Positions 48,809 through 62,400 of a stretch of DNA of 64,000 bases are shown piece by piece; within the stretch, counting starts at the first letter, position 1; every line of letters starts with the position of its first letter. The DNA comes from Capitella teleta. Its lineage: Eukaryota > Annelida > Polychaeta > Capitellidae. Below the pieces are notes generated by a model, which saw only the letters and a program-made list of their open reading frames with translations, searched no databases and had not been told where the DNA came from. A program made the position numbers and the translations under genes. Location: positions 65,980 through 129,979 of the forward strand of contig KB302448.1 in the NCBI GenBank assembly GCA_000328365.1. The letters are read 5' to 3'.

Positions 48809-51311
48809 AACGCATTACCATAAAAGGTTCTTTCAGGATCAACCATAATGCCGAGATAACCGAAATATACACCCTAAAGTAATCCTTCCAGCGCAAATTA
48901 ATAATTACCTGATATTATTTGCATATTACAAAGAGACACAAGCAGCGGATATTCAGTGGTTTTAATTCTCCCGCCAAAACAGTTTGGTTCACATATTTGC
49001 CGCCAGTGGAGCTGCAAATGACGTCATAAGACCCTGGGAATTCCACGAGGCGACAAGCACCAACAAGATTGCTATGGTAACGGATCAACACAAATGATTC
49101 GGTATCGTCGCCTCGAGTCGGAAACTGATGATAAGCCATTAATCTCTAGACTTTTAGGGTTAACTTATCACAAGACGCTTGAATAGACGAATTCTCACTC
49201 AATTTAACAATAAAAACCGATATTGAGTATATTTGCCAATGTGTGCGCATATATGTGTGTGTATATGTGCCAATGTGTGGTCGATTGTTCGAGTCAATAT
49301 TACCTTATTCCCAGGTGTACTTTGCATAGCGTTATAACTATTATGCTTATGAGTTACAATTTCCATTCGATCAAATGTGTTACAAATATTATAGTTGTAT
49401 TTGAACAATCCTTTAATTTGTTCAGCATTATATGTAAATGTATTATCTCACTCCGTTTATTTATTATTTCATTTCTACTTCGAGAACAATTAAGTTTATT
49501 GTCAAGATTCCTGTCACAAAAGGACTATAATCATTTGACCTGACATGACCTGACCACCTTCAAAATGAGAATCATAACGTTTTTTATTTTTTATTTTATT
49601 TGCGGCTGTGCAAAATATATGATATCCGAAAGGATATTCGACGACGGAGACAGTCGCTGGGTATTGAAAAAAAAAAATCATTTTCACTTCTGTTAACTTT
49701 TATCGGTGAACACTGCCCTCAAAAAAGAGCGTTTAAAGGATTTCAAAAATAATTGATGTAAACTTTTTTCTTTCACACTGAGCACTTTATTCCATATCAC
49801 TCATGACATACCTCACTTGAATGGATTATTTATATGTTGTAACCCTCAAAGCGACTGAGCTACATGGTTATGTGTTAAATATGGGGAATTCCCATCTATT
49901 CGAAGATGTCAAACCGGCCGATTTATCAATAATATATTGCATCTGTAGTGATTATGCTCGTCAAGGACAGTGCAGGTAATTAATTTTATTGACTGCATGT
50001 AGATCATAACTTTTGACAAGTCTGGTGTTCCGTTCTGATGCAAGTATTTATTTAAATCGGAGGCTCGTGAAACCACTACGTAGCCCTGCTTCTTACATTA
50101 TAAAGACCTGTTAATTCATTCTTCCTTGATCCCGAGTATCAAGTTGTTGATATTGGTCAATTGACTTTGACATCTTCGCATTTGATAAGGTTGTTGACCT
50201 CGTCTGTTTTCAAATTACGCATTTACGGCCTCGGTGAGTATCATTATGTGAACTCTTATCTTATCAGCTCACAGCTGAGTTTGAGTCAAAAGTACTGAGA
50301 TTAGAATCATTAGTGACTCTCAGTCTCACCCTGACATACTCACATAGTGACTAGCTGTACTCTAGTCTTAGTCTAGTACTACTACTAGTAGCTGAATTCT
50401 GTAGCCATAATCAGATAATGATCTGTGGGGATGATCTAATTATCAATATAGAGGCTTGAAAGGAGACTACACCCTGACCTGAGTCAGTGACACTGTCACT
50501 GTCCTGAGTTAGATCCATCATTTCTAGTCCCACAAGTGTGACAGAATATCAGTTTGCATACATGCAACACTGTTAAGTTGAATATTATTCGGTAGAATAT
50601 GCTCCACACGTTTTGGGTTGACTTCGTTGCATGAGTAGCCTAACCTGCTTACTTCATATAGCCATAATCTGATGATTATCAATATAGAGGCTTGGAACGA
50701 GACTTATCTCTTGAGTTAGTGACTGACTGACCACTTGACTTGGACTCTTGACTGGTCGTACAGTCACACTGTGATATTGTGATCACCAGTGATCATTCTT
50801 CATTGCTAGTGGTGACCATCGACGATTCGATGGTTGATATTTTCCATTTCAATCGGTTGATTCTAGATTCTAGACTTTTGGAATCACCATTGTAGAAGAT
50901 CAGAAGGAAGCGAGGGCTTTATAGACGCATTGGCCTAAAGATTAACATCATGCAAGATTATCAGTGTCATTGTACGCATGATTTTAAATGATGGGCCATC
51001 AGATGGTTGCATGGAGTGCATCTCAGACTTGGATCGCGTTTGAGCATGTGTGGGTGGTGTACGAGTGTACGAGAAGTTCCTTCTCGCACATAGCGCTCAA
51101 TCTAATTATGCTTGCATCTTGTTGCTGTTTCATTTGATTAGGATAATGCGTCTATACTCTAAGGGAACTTTAGACTGGAAGACTGCCGTTCAGATCGAGT
51201 ACGAGTAAAACAATTGAAAGTTTTAAACATTAAATTTTTAGCAAAGTTGCGGGAAGGGATTCTCCGGAACTTCGGCTGCTCTGTGCTCCAGTGATTTCTC
51301 AACTCTGCATT
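48809..51311. other. Intergenic, no gene recognised
   Basis: AT-rich. A direct repeat of about 45 bp (GCCATAATC..GAT..TTATCAATATAGAGGCTTG) occurs at about 50404-50460 and 50661-50695. GT-rich sequence with alternating ATGTG lies near 49240-49280. No coding exon is recognised. Confidence 0.4.
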
Positions 51312-51319
51312 CCTAATTG

Positions 51320-52015
51320 CAGACCTTGAAATCTGAGTCGAGCAATCGCTCGCGCTCGCTTTTGCTTGCCTGAAATCATTTTGAGGCGAGCTGTCGATCG
51401 CTCTCCTCGGCCCTAACATATCACTCGCCTGACGAGCGCCTGGAAACCACTCGCTTTCAACTTCGCGCGCTTAAGTCTGGTGCGTTAAGTGAGACCAAAG
51501 CGATGTTTAGAGTGCAATAGGGCGTTGTGATTTCCTTGCCGCTCATCGTGAGGTATTGGGGAGTGCTTGAGATACGAGCTGATGTGCACTCTACATTAGT
51601 TTCGCTTCTCACTAATCACAGTGAACTGAACTCACTGCCGCGAAAGACGCCCAGTTTCTCGACTTAGAAATAACACCTAAACAATGCCGAATTCCGTCCA
51701 ACTATCGACATTTGAGGGTTGGGATTTCCCTTGTTTTGGGACAAAACTCTGAAAAATAACAAGGGGCAAAATATTGTATATGAAGTCAATGCATTAAAAT
51801 GCTGATTGATGTGTCCTTGTTTTTATTTTAATTAGAAATGGCATCCTTGCTCTCTTTACACTCCTCAAGCACTCCCCTGGATGATTCCTATTGTATATAT
51901 TGTGCATACTATTCAATATAGTGGGGTATTTAGCCTCTAAAAAAACCCAGCTCGCCTGGGCAAATTTAGGTGAGCTATAAACAGCTCACCTGGGATTTCT
52001 AGATTTCAAGGTCTG
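51320..52015. mobile_element. hAT-like non-autonomous element, 696 bp
   Basis: A perfect 15-bp inverted terminal repeat CAGACCTTGAAATCT (51320-51334) is matched by its complement at 52001-52015. A perfect 8-bp target duplication CCTAATTG flanks it (51312-51319, 52016-52023). The CAG start and 8-bp duplication fit the hAT superfamily. Subterminal GCTCGC/GAGC and AGGTGAGC/GCTCACCT motifs repeat near both ends, as expected for transposase-binding sites. No transposase is encoded. Confidence 0.85.
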
Positions 52016-53223
52016 CCTAATTGTACATGGATTGCAAAGAATCCAACATCAGACATCGAGGGTAAATGACGGTTTAATTCAGACTCCGTCACCGTTTAAT
52101 GATGGTAATACAACATTCACAATGATAATCAACGTGCAACTAGGGGGCTAGTGATCTGCCATGCAGTAGCAGATGTGTTCTGTTATCATGTACAACACAT
52201 GAACATGTGTATCATTATGTAACTACGATCAGGGTTTTGCTGGTCTCGTAATATTCTGCTGTTCTTCAGAAATTTCTCAGTTGCATAAGTTGGAGGGTCA
52301 CGGTTGAAATGCGGACAGAAGATAGATTATGTGTGATTGCTTCATAGCTTGATGAGATGAGGGAGGCAAGCTGTTGAATTGTATGGATCATTTCATTAAT
52401 GTATTAATCAGAGGAATTCTATATGTACAGTACTTTATATTATTCTGATCTATTCGAATTCTGAAAAAAAAAATACTCAGGGTAAATTTTGCATTGTCAT
52501 TCAGGCATTTTTAACAGCATGATCAAGTTTCATATAGTATTATTAGTGTCGTGACTTCTCATCTAGATTTCATCTGTTATGTTTAAGTTTTTTTTTTCTT
52601 GCTTGAAACACATCAGCAAAATTTCCACTTTGGAATGCTTTAATCACGTGCTGTGGTGAATCAGCTGACTTTGTGGCCTTTAACTGGAGTGTTTCTGAAT
52701 TGTGGCTTCTTTCAATGCCTCTTCTGCAACAGGGCGGAATACACTAAACATTTATTACCGTGTTGATTGCACAACTGAACTCTATGGATTTTCTCTGTCA
52801 AACTGTGTACGCCCATTGAATTAACCTTAAATTTATCTGTTGGCTGAAGAACAGTCCTACAGTGTCTTCTGTTAACAAGGTAATGTCTTTCATAATGCTA
52901 ATGTCAAGGTCATTTGCTGCAACACATTCCTGTGAAAACAAAATTCAATTTGACAGTTATTGCAAATACTCTTTTGATTGAATCTGTGAATATTATTCTG
53001 CCCTATTCTGGTCGTATATGTTATGATGCTGGAGGTTACTAGCGAATATGAGGACATAAATCCCAATACGTGTGAAACTGGATAATCCGTTGGCTGTATC
53101 TCATTAGAAGTATTGATTAGACACCTGATTTAGTCGAATTGAACTCTGATTTCTGAATCAAGCGCAGCTCAATCAGGGTATCTACTAACCTAGACAGAAT
53201 GCCTTCTGAATATTCTCATATTG

Positions 53224-53302
53224 ACGCCAGAAAAACTTCCAGTTTTTAACCCACTATTACCATCAGTGGAGATCTGAGATCGCCGCTGACGAATAGGCTA
53301 GG
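53224..53302. repeat. Dispersed host repeat, unoccupied copy
   Basis: This is the homologue of 25600-25627 plus 26033-26085 without the 401-bp MITE. The single TTAA at 53246-53249 is the pre-insertion site. Confidence 0.7.
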
Positions 53303-53434
53303 GGTATCCGAGCCCGTGATATTTATTGAATACCTCGAGTTACCATGGTTACCCCGCATGTGTTTAGTATCCTCATGAATATGGCTAATACTAATGCTCT
53401 TGATTCGCTGTCTTACATAACTGTTGCTCTGCAG

Positions 53435-56400
53435 ATGGTGCCATTCCTGATGGACGATGACACAGTGGTCAGTGTAGTGGACGTGCGGGGCATGGTCTGC
53501 CAATCCTGCGTGCAGCACATCGAGAGACACGTCGGAGCTCAATCGGGGGTGATCTCAATCAAGGTGCGTTATGATTGCTATCATCATAACGCATTATGTT
53601 ATGTCGTTATGGCTGCCGGCTTATTGCAACCAGCTTAATTAATCTGTCTCTCTGTGACATGAACGTTGTTTGATCTGAGATAATGAGATTAAATAGGGGA
53701 TCAAAGCACCAGAGAACGAGCAATGCAACTCAATTAGTGGAGAATAAACCAACTCCTGAAATGTTGATTCTGTGTTGGCCTCGTTTAACTTGTAAATCCT
53801 ATGATGACTAAATGACCAAATTAGTCTGTTCTTTCAACTGAATAAATACATAATAATGTCCCGTAAACACGATTGTATAACTAGATTTCCTTTGTGTTGC
53901 TATGATAAACGCCTGTACAGTGCGCCCTGGTTGCTTCGTGGCTGTTGTCATTCTGAGGTGGGAATATCGCGGATTGCATGCCTACTCAGTGTTGCACTGT
54001 TGCAACCAATTGTTCGCCAAAGGACAATGGTGCCGCACTCTACAATGGTGCAAATAGCCAGCACGAAGTACCTCTCTTCTCGACATAATTATATTTTCAC
54101 CTTACAGCGATTTCGAAAATTCAATTATTCCGCTAGCGGAGTTTCAGTCGTTCGTCTTCCCCCCCAAAAAAAATAATAATAATAAAAAAGAAGAAAAAAG
54201 ATGAAAATATGCAATTGAAGGAGCGCATTGTCATAGCAACATGTCGTACTGACCTTGTACTGTAATGTCATCAGAGCTAATTTTACCACCTCTGGGGTCA
54301 TGGTGACATTTCGGGAGAGTAGTTCAATTTGCCTCTAACCCATAAAATTGCTGGTGATCCCTTCGCCTGCCTTTTAATGAGCACTGTAATCCTGACCCCT
54401 GGGTGAAAGGAGTCACACCTTCAGGTGTGATGACGTACTGCCTCCCTTGCATCCCATTTTATATATGTATATATATATACCTGAGGCCATTTCGTTAATG
54501 AAGTGCATTTCCTCGGGCCCGAATCCCACGAGTCATTAATGGCTTGCATGTTTCCGTGTGCACTGGAGTCACTGCGCAGTGTCGCTGGATACGTGCCGTC
54601 TGTTTGTGCAGGTGTCGTAATTAGCATCCCGAATCTCCAAATATTTTGCTTTAGCTCCGCGTGCAGTCAAATCTCATATCGTCAAAAGGGATATTAAATT
54701 TCGATAATACAGATTTCACGTTTGAGACCTTTTCCGTGTGCTGTCAGAAGGAACAATCCCACAGTGTATATTTCTGCATTCACTGTGTACGGCTTGTGAT
54801 ATTTCATTGCTTTCGTATACCTGCGTACTATAAGCTATTGTTGTGTGTGTGTTCAGTGGCCATTGCCTGTGGGCGTATATATTATGTTGTGACCAGCATG
54901 AGGGAGCTTCGCCTTCGATATCGTTATACTGAAGGTATGTCGCTTGATTGTTCGTATGTGGCATTGTGAATTTAATAATTAATGAGGCCCTGCTTCGTAT
55001 GATGTCGCCGGAGGTAGTGAATGTCGTATCAATTCTAATCAGTGTTCAGATTAAGTGCTGAACCTCTGTAAGGCCTCATCTGCTTTCACGTGTGCTTATT
55101 TCGTTCGTACTTCATCTTCGATATATAGGATAATAAGAAAACAGGCTTGCAATCTTCCACAGGTATGTGCTATTGCATTTATAGTTGGATGTACAATGTA
55201 CGCGAATTACTTATTCGTAGAAAGAGAATGTATCTTAGAGCAGATCATTGTACGATGTGCTCTCTCTTAATTGTTATTTTCGCATCGAACGCATGTCGAC
55301 TTTGAATATGTGATCAGCTGTTTGAACAAAACACAACGATTATTTATCGGCGCTGTGACCGCTATACAGCGGTAGGGGGGGAGGGGGGGGGTCGACACCG
55401 ATGCCCACAATGGAGTTATCCGCCTGCATCTTCCGAGAATATCCCGTTCTAAAAATATCCCTCGTTCGCTTAAATCTGTTGACAGACGCAGCAGCATTTC
55501 CCGCCCCCTCGCTCCATGTGTGACGTCACTGTCGTGGGGGTTTCAGTAGCTGCAAGTTTACAGCACGCGAGACGGTGGGATTTACATCTGTGTGACGTCA
55601 CGTGGATATTTCGAAGTTGTAATTACAGCACGTGATTGACGTGAGTGGGATTATTAATCACATGGCGGGTCTCTTTGGCCCACGTGCGTTTGTTATTGTT
55701 CGGCTGTACGTGCCGCGCACCACGCAGTGGCGCCACGCGGTGTTCAGCGCTGTTCTGTCGAGGACCCTCCGCTGTTGCGACAAGTACTCACACCCACCTC
55801 CTCCGCCCTCCCTCCAATATACATTAATACTCGGTAGCAAATTAGAAATGAACTGGTATGACGTTTAACCCGGCGGTATCCGAGCGTAAACACTCGGACA
55901 CGGTTCTGTCTCATTGGCTCCCTGGGCGAAGCATTATACAAGCCAGTGTTCCAGATCTAGAAGACTTAGCAATGTAATTTTTGTTTCAGAAGAAGCATAT
56001 AAATCGATATTACGAATTCTTACGATCACTTCCACCTTTTAACAAAGCTTGTTTCTGTTTTACATGTTTTATTTTAAAGAGGCGAGCAATCGAAGAAATG
56101 CTGGCTTTCTTGTGCGGGTTTTCTCACGATTCCAATCTGCAACCTGCAGGTTCCATATAGAATGAGTTGGAAAATTTATTAACGACAATTTATGAATGAT
56201 CGAACTGGCAACAGAAGACAAACGAGAATGCCACCACCTCTACCAAAAAATCTCCCTCGCCACCATTAGGAGAAAATCTTCATTATTTCTATCCTCATTA
56301 GAAAAAGACATCCATAATTTATTCTATTCTGTTTTCTGTAAATATCTTTTTATTGGGAAAATAAATGAGTAAACTCGAAAAATTCATTTATATTCCTAAC

Positions 56401-59400
56401 TCATTGATGCAAGAATCGTTATGCTGAGTCTTCTAGATCCGGAGCTACGTATGACCATGGCTTGTGTCCGTGTGGAATGGGGTCAACGAAGATGACCCAC
56501 TTCGTGAAGTACCGTGATTTCATTTAATACTCGATTAAAGGGATGGGGAACTGAATTTTAAGTGATGTTCTATTGACTCATAGCACCAATTGATAGCATT
56601 CCGTGCCAAAAAACACCATGCCTGGATGCAAGCGTAAGGAAATAATGCATTCCGAATATCGGGGTTAGCATTGGGCCTATGGGAGAATGGCTTCCATTAC
56701 GAAGTATAGGAGGCAAACGTCAGCTGAGGGCTTGCCGTAATTGGTCCCATTCCCCTCGTGAAGCTATCGATTTCAGCCAATCAGAGCAGATCATCTTCGC
56801 CATAAAAGGACATCTCTGTTGTTTACGAAACAAAAGCGCATGCGTGGTGCACTCTGGCTGACCTTTTTACTGTTTCTGGATGAGAAACATGGTAGGTGTC
56901 CTAGAAAATCGCTAGTTAAAATAAGAAAAATAGCGAAAAATATATATTTTTTTGCGCCTGACTGGTGGCAAAATGATTATTCTATCTATTTCCGAAAAAA
57001 AAAAAAAAAATATCCAGGGGTTTAGTCGCAGGACACGCTGATATAACGAGGCCCATTGTATAAGATGGGGGGAACTCGGTGTTTCATCACAGCTCCTGAC
57101 GTCACGCCTAATTAGCAATATATCTCCCGCGAAATCGTAAGGGATGATATTCCTTGTGTGGGCCAGGCATAGGAATCATCTTTGGTGCATCAAATAACGA
57201 CTCAAAGTCCATTTTCAACCAGTTCTCCCTCCCTTTAAAGATGCTGTGTTGAATTAGTCTGATATTCGTTTTGAATACATATTATGCGTTGAAAGGCAAA
57301 TATATTCCATTTGCTGCAATCAGTGGATAATATTTATGGGTGTATTCTAGCAGCTGACATTACTGAGTATCTCGATTCTCAATAAACAACCCCCCCCCCC
57401 TCCCCTCCCCTCGCGCAATTATTGCTTATTAATTGATCCGATAACGAGCACTTTCATTCGTGTGATTTGCATACAAATGGCGCCCCGCAGAACTACGCAT
57501 GTATTTCATTCATAATTAACAGGTAATCAAGTACTCGTACGTTATGATTTATGCTGCGGTATATCAATAATGTCACCTATCTGTACTCACCAGAACTTTA
57601 AATAGTTTTAAAGTGAGTTTAAAAGGGAAGCCTCACACGCTATCTCACTACTTGCACATCTACTACATAGGCCGACTAGTACTTATTCTTCTTTTTTTTT
57701 TTTTTCTAATCAGCAGCTAGGCGGCAGTAGCAGAGGGTGACCTAATTTTCGTCACGTGGTCACATTCTCACGCGTCCATTTAACATCTAAAAGCGGGCGT
57801 TGCGAATAAACTATGGTTCGTCACCTCGATGAAAGCTCCCGGCAGCATGATAACGCCTTGTGGCGTTGCTATCATATGTTCACTTGGGAGTTGCACGAAT
57901 CGAAGATGTTATGGATTTAGTGTTGCGCCCGCATGATATGACATCTGTTGTTGATGTTGTGAATACTTGAAAGCATGGGTTTTATACGCAAAAGTCGAGC
58001 GCGGAGGCAGTTCGGCTACCAAAAGGTAATGCTGTGATTTGACACTTTCTGCTTCGTGTATTTCTGTGTGTGTTTACAAACTGGAAATTCCAAACTATTC
58101 GGCATTTTAATTTGTAATCTCGATTCTTGGACTTTGCCCCTGGATACGTTGAACTTTGCGCTGTCCCTGGTGAACGTATGAGTTGATTTATGGACAAGAT
58201 GATCTCAGTACATAATTATTAATTAATTAATTATCGGCATACTGGACAGTGGTCATTTAGGAAACACAGGTCGTTCGGTTGTATTGATACTTGTGCAGGA
58301 TGTTCGCGTACACGTAATCACTTGTGCATAATTACGTATGCATTCTTTCTCTCCTATAATTATTATCTCTATTATATAATTATTATAATTATCCTCTATA
58401 ATTATTTTGTCTGCTTCTTAATGCCATAATTATGCCATAACAATTTTACTCTACTGCCTCGATCGACATGCATTTGACCTTTAACCTGATAAAAAGTAAT
58501 CTTTGCCATTCCCAGCAATCGATATTAGTAGTGCTTTAAATTTTGTTGAACCAATCACCTACTCATCTTGTTTCCCCCTCATTATAATGCCGGAAATCCA
58601 TGACGTCATTCGTGGTGACAATCAACTGAATAATGAAGTTGATCTATGCATGTAAATAAGAAAACTGACTGAAATGTGCATCTTTATGAATGTGTAGCCT
58701 GGTTTTATAATTATGATTATAACCCATTAAAATTGAAATTATTCCAAATGAAGCATTCATGTGACTAAGAAGTCTCTCGTGTGCTTCTCAACACCTCTTC
58801 ATCTTTTTGCACTCATTCTTTTTTTCCCAACATTTTTTTTTTGTTGATGTATACTTTGAACACATGTACTCTACTGATGATGTTATCAATTGTTGCACCT
58901 TTTTCTTGCAATTATCATAAATGGCGAGTGTACTTTGGCTTTTCACTTGGAATACTTGAGGTTTTCTTCTGATACTGGATTAATGATTACTATCAGTACT
59001 CGTATATCACGAAGGTTCAGCAATCGTTACCTTTTAGCCGATTTGAATTTCCATCGCATTTGTTATATAACTGCTACTGATCTCTTTGCGTCTATTTCGG
59101 TGGTAATCACTTGAGATATACAAGACATGGTTTGGAAGACTTGCTTACGTTAATCCTACTTTATCCGTATTCCGGAATCCAGGATATTTCGTTTAACTGT
59201 GAATCGCAGACTATTTGAAAATTAGAACTGATCAAATGCGATTTCACTGTAACTTTCAGTTCAGTTCTGATAAACGGCGATCAGTGATAAGGAAATGATT
59301 TTTCTTTCATCGATCTGAGTGCAAAGTTCAACAATGTCTGAGTCATTTGTGAGGTGTGATCATCATCCATTTTGGCAAATCCAACACGAATTAGGCGAAG

Positions 59401-62400
59401 GCTGTGCGCTGTGATTACCAGGCACGTGTCACGTGCTTGCTGTTCGGTCATCTCGTTTTACGTGCCAATCCGCTTCTAAATTCAAAGCGTTTTGTGTCTG
59501 AATACTCCAGATGAGTGAATAAAGATATCGCTTACATAATGCAGCAGCTGCATTACGTAATTACGGGGTGCTATCTCCCAAGGGTTTACATCTCAACGCT
59601 TCATTTCTGAATTATGATTTATTGTCTAACTTTTTTAGAGATATATTATATACGAGGTTTATCTCTGCACATGCGTAGCTAATAGAAATTCCCTATTTCC
59701 GTGGCTATAAGCCAACCCCTGAGCCAATTCATTTCCCCGTGATGTGTTAATGTCCTTGTGGATCGTGAATCAACCACTCTCTCCACTTGGGTCCACTAAG
59801 CACCGCTAAGCCACACCAATGAGTTATGCCTGCGATTATATTGAGTCGTGTCGTTCCTAATTTGATGCTCAAGTGTCCTCTAGTAGTTCTTGTTAGATAA
59901 TCTACTCATTGTTTCTCTATCTTTTCTCTACTTAATTATAAATACCTTTAATCATGTTGCTTTGTTCAAGGACTCCTCGTCTGAGGTATAAATTATGAGC
60001 GCTCTCACAATTAGTCGTCAGCTGATTTCTTGCGTCTTCTGTTTCAGGTGTCGTTGGCTCAGAACGAAGCGGTCATTCAACATGATTCGCAACAGGTGAC
60101 CCCAGAGGCCGCAGCTGATAAAATTGACACCATGGGCTTCCCGGCTCAGCTGTCACGCCAGCCGTTCAAGGACGTTGTCGTGTTCATTGAGGGAATGACG
60201 TGCATGTCGTGCGTGAGGAATATCGAGGGCGTGATTTCGGTGAAGCCGGGAGTGAAGTTCATTAAGGTTTCACTGGAGAAGAAACTGGCGTACGTGAAGT
60301 TTGACCCCAGCGTTCTGACGGTGGAAGCAGTGAGGCAGGCGGTTGATGACATGGGCTTTGAGGCGTCTTTGGATCAGCCGCAGTCTGCACAAGTGCGGAT
60401 ATCTGTCGAGGGAATGACTTGTAAGTCGTGTGTGAGGAACATTGAGGAGCACGTAGGCAAGCAGGATGGCGTGCAGAGTGTGGAAGTCAGTTTGGAGGAC
60501 AAGGAAGCGTTGATTTGTTATGAAAAAGCCAAGACGAGTGCAACTGCACTCAGGGATCTCATTGATGACATGGGTTTTGAAGCCAGTCTGGTCCTACAGG
60601 CGTTTGATGATCTGGCGAAGGAAAGGTCATCGTCCGACCCGGAGGATTGTGGGTCGCTTGCTGTGGTGTCGGTGGAGGGCATGACCTGTCAGTCGTGTGT
60701 CAAATCAATTGAAGGGGTCGTCTCAGAGAAACCGGGCGTCCTCTCTATTAAGGTCTCGCTTGAAGACCAGGCAGCCACGATTAGATACAAGGCCAAAATG
60801 ACCAGCCCTGAGAAGCTGTGCGAGTACATTGATGACATGGGCTTTGAGGCTAGTGTGCGTACAGACAAGACAGCTCATGTCAGCAATGGTATGTGTGTGA
60901 TTTCCGTGAAGGGCATGGTGTGTCACTCGTGTGTGAACAGCATTCAGTCGCACATTGGAGATATGAACGGCGTTGTCAGCATTGCGGTTTCGCTCGAGGA
61001 GGAAAAAGCGTTTGTGCAATATAATCTCACTCTGCTGTCGTCTCAAGAAATCGCAAATGAAATCGATGACATGGGATTTGAATCTAAGCTTCTGGATACA
61101 GTGCTGGACGCCGATGCTCATTCGTACTCTGTGACGTTAGATGTGGATGGAATGCACTGTAACTCGTGCACTAAGACAATCGAGGGAGTCGTTGGCGCCA
61201 TGGCCGGCGTTAACAAGATCGAGGTCTCGCTGCTGCAGGCCAATGCAAAAGTCGTGTACGATCCCTCCAGGGTAACTGTCCATGATATGATTGCGACCAT
61301 CGCTAAGGCTGGCGAATTCACTGGTTCCATCTCAGGTGGGTGCTGATCATGCTACGAGGGCGTTGTGTGACATCTCCCCCTTTCAGCTGAGCCTTGCAGG
61401 GTTCCTTCGACCTTTGATCTCATCCCAAAGCTCCTTCCTCCCTTGTCAGCCTCCAACTGCTCCCTGACCAGAACCAGTCGTGGGGCGACGCCCTCCCGCT
61501 CGGTCGCTTTCAAGACGGCGAGAGATGAGGACGATGAACTGGAGAAGTGCTTCTTGCGCGTGAACGGAATGACCTGCGGTTCTTGCGTCAACAACATAGA
61601 ACGCGGACTCAGCAGAGTGGAAGGTAATTTCTGCAGCCGAAAAGTCCAAAATGTTAGAAGAGACTTATGCGATGTAGTTTCAGCGAGGTCTTTGGTAAGA
61701 TCTGATTGAGATTCTTTCTTGCAACAGGAGTGAAGACTGTTTTGGTTTCACTGATGGCGCAGAAAGCGGAGGTTAAGTTTGACCCTGCGTACATCATGCC
61801 AGATCAGATAGCGCACACGGTCACTGCGATGGGCTTTGCTTCGTCCGTTCTGGAGAGTGAGGACGCAGGGCAGGGCAGCGTGGAGATGCACGTGAGTCTC
61901 GTGTTGAATGTGCTGCTCATGACTGCAATGTTTCGCGTTTAGATCGAAGGCATGACGTGCGCTTCTTGCGTGCATCTCATAGAGTCAAAATTGGTGACCA
62001 AGCCAGGCGTGCTGAGTGCCGTGGTTGCCTTGGCAACGTCTAAAGGTCGCTTCACTTTTGACACGGAGGTCACAGGGCCAAGGTCAATCATGGAATTCAT
62101 TAACGAGCTGGGCTTCACCGCGACATTGACCGATCACGATGATAAAAGCAGTGGCATGCTTGACCACAAGCGCACGATTCAGATGTGAGACCCCCCCCTA
62201 CCTCCTCCCGAATAGATTGCGTTAATCTGATTCACTTTCTCTCTCACCAGGTGGCGCAACTCCTTCCTCTTTTCGCTTCTCTTTGGCGTCCCTGTGATGC
62301 TAGTCATGATGTACTTCATGTTCTCAATGCACATGGCAGACTGTCCAGAGATGACCACCAACGGCACCATGGACATGGCTCAGGGGCATGAGTGCATGGA

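Larger units (their letters stand above)
53564..60047 (+). other. 6.5 kb intron of the ATP7-like gene
   Basis: The boundaries are GTGCGTT at the donor and TTCTGTTTCAG at the acceptor, and the reading frame joins in phase 0 (ISIK to VSLAQ, as in the family). It contains the elements at 55948-56445 and 56539-57234 and a C run at about 57391-57402. No other exon with metal-binding-domain similarity was seen. Confidence 0.8.

Noticed and set aside
54421-54700. Conserved-looking patch in the ATP7 intron considered as an exon
   Set aside because: No frame resembles a metal-binding domain, and the flanking ATP7 exons join in phase without it.
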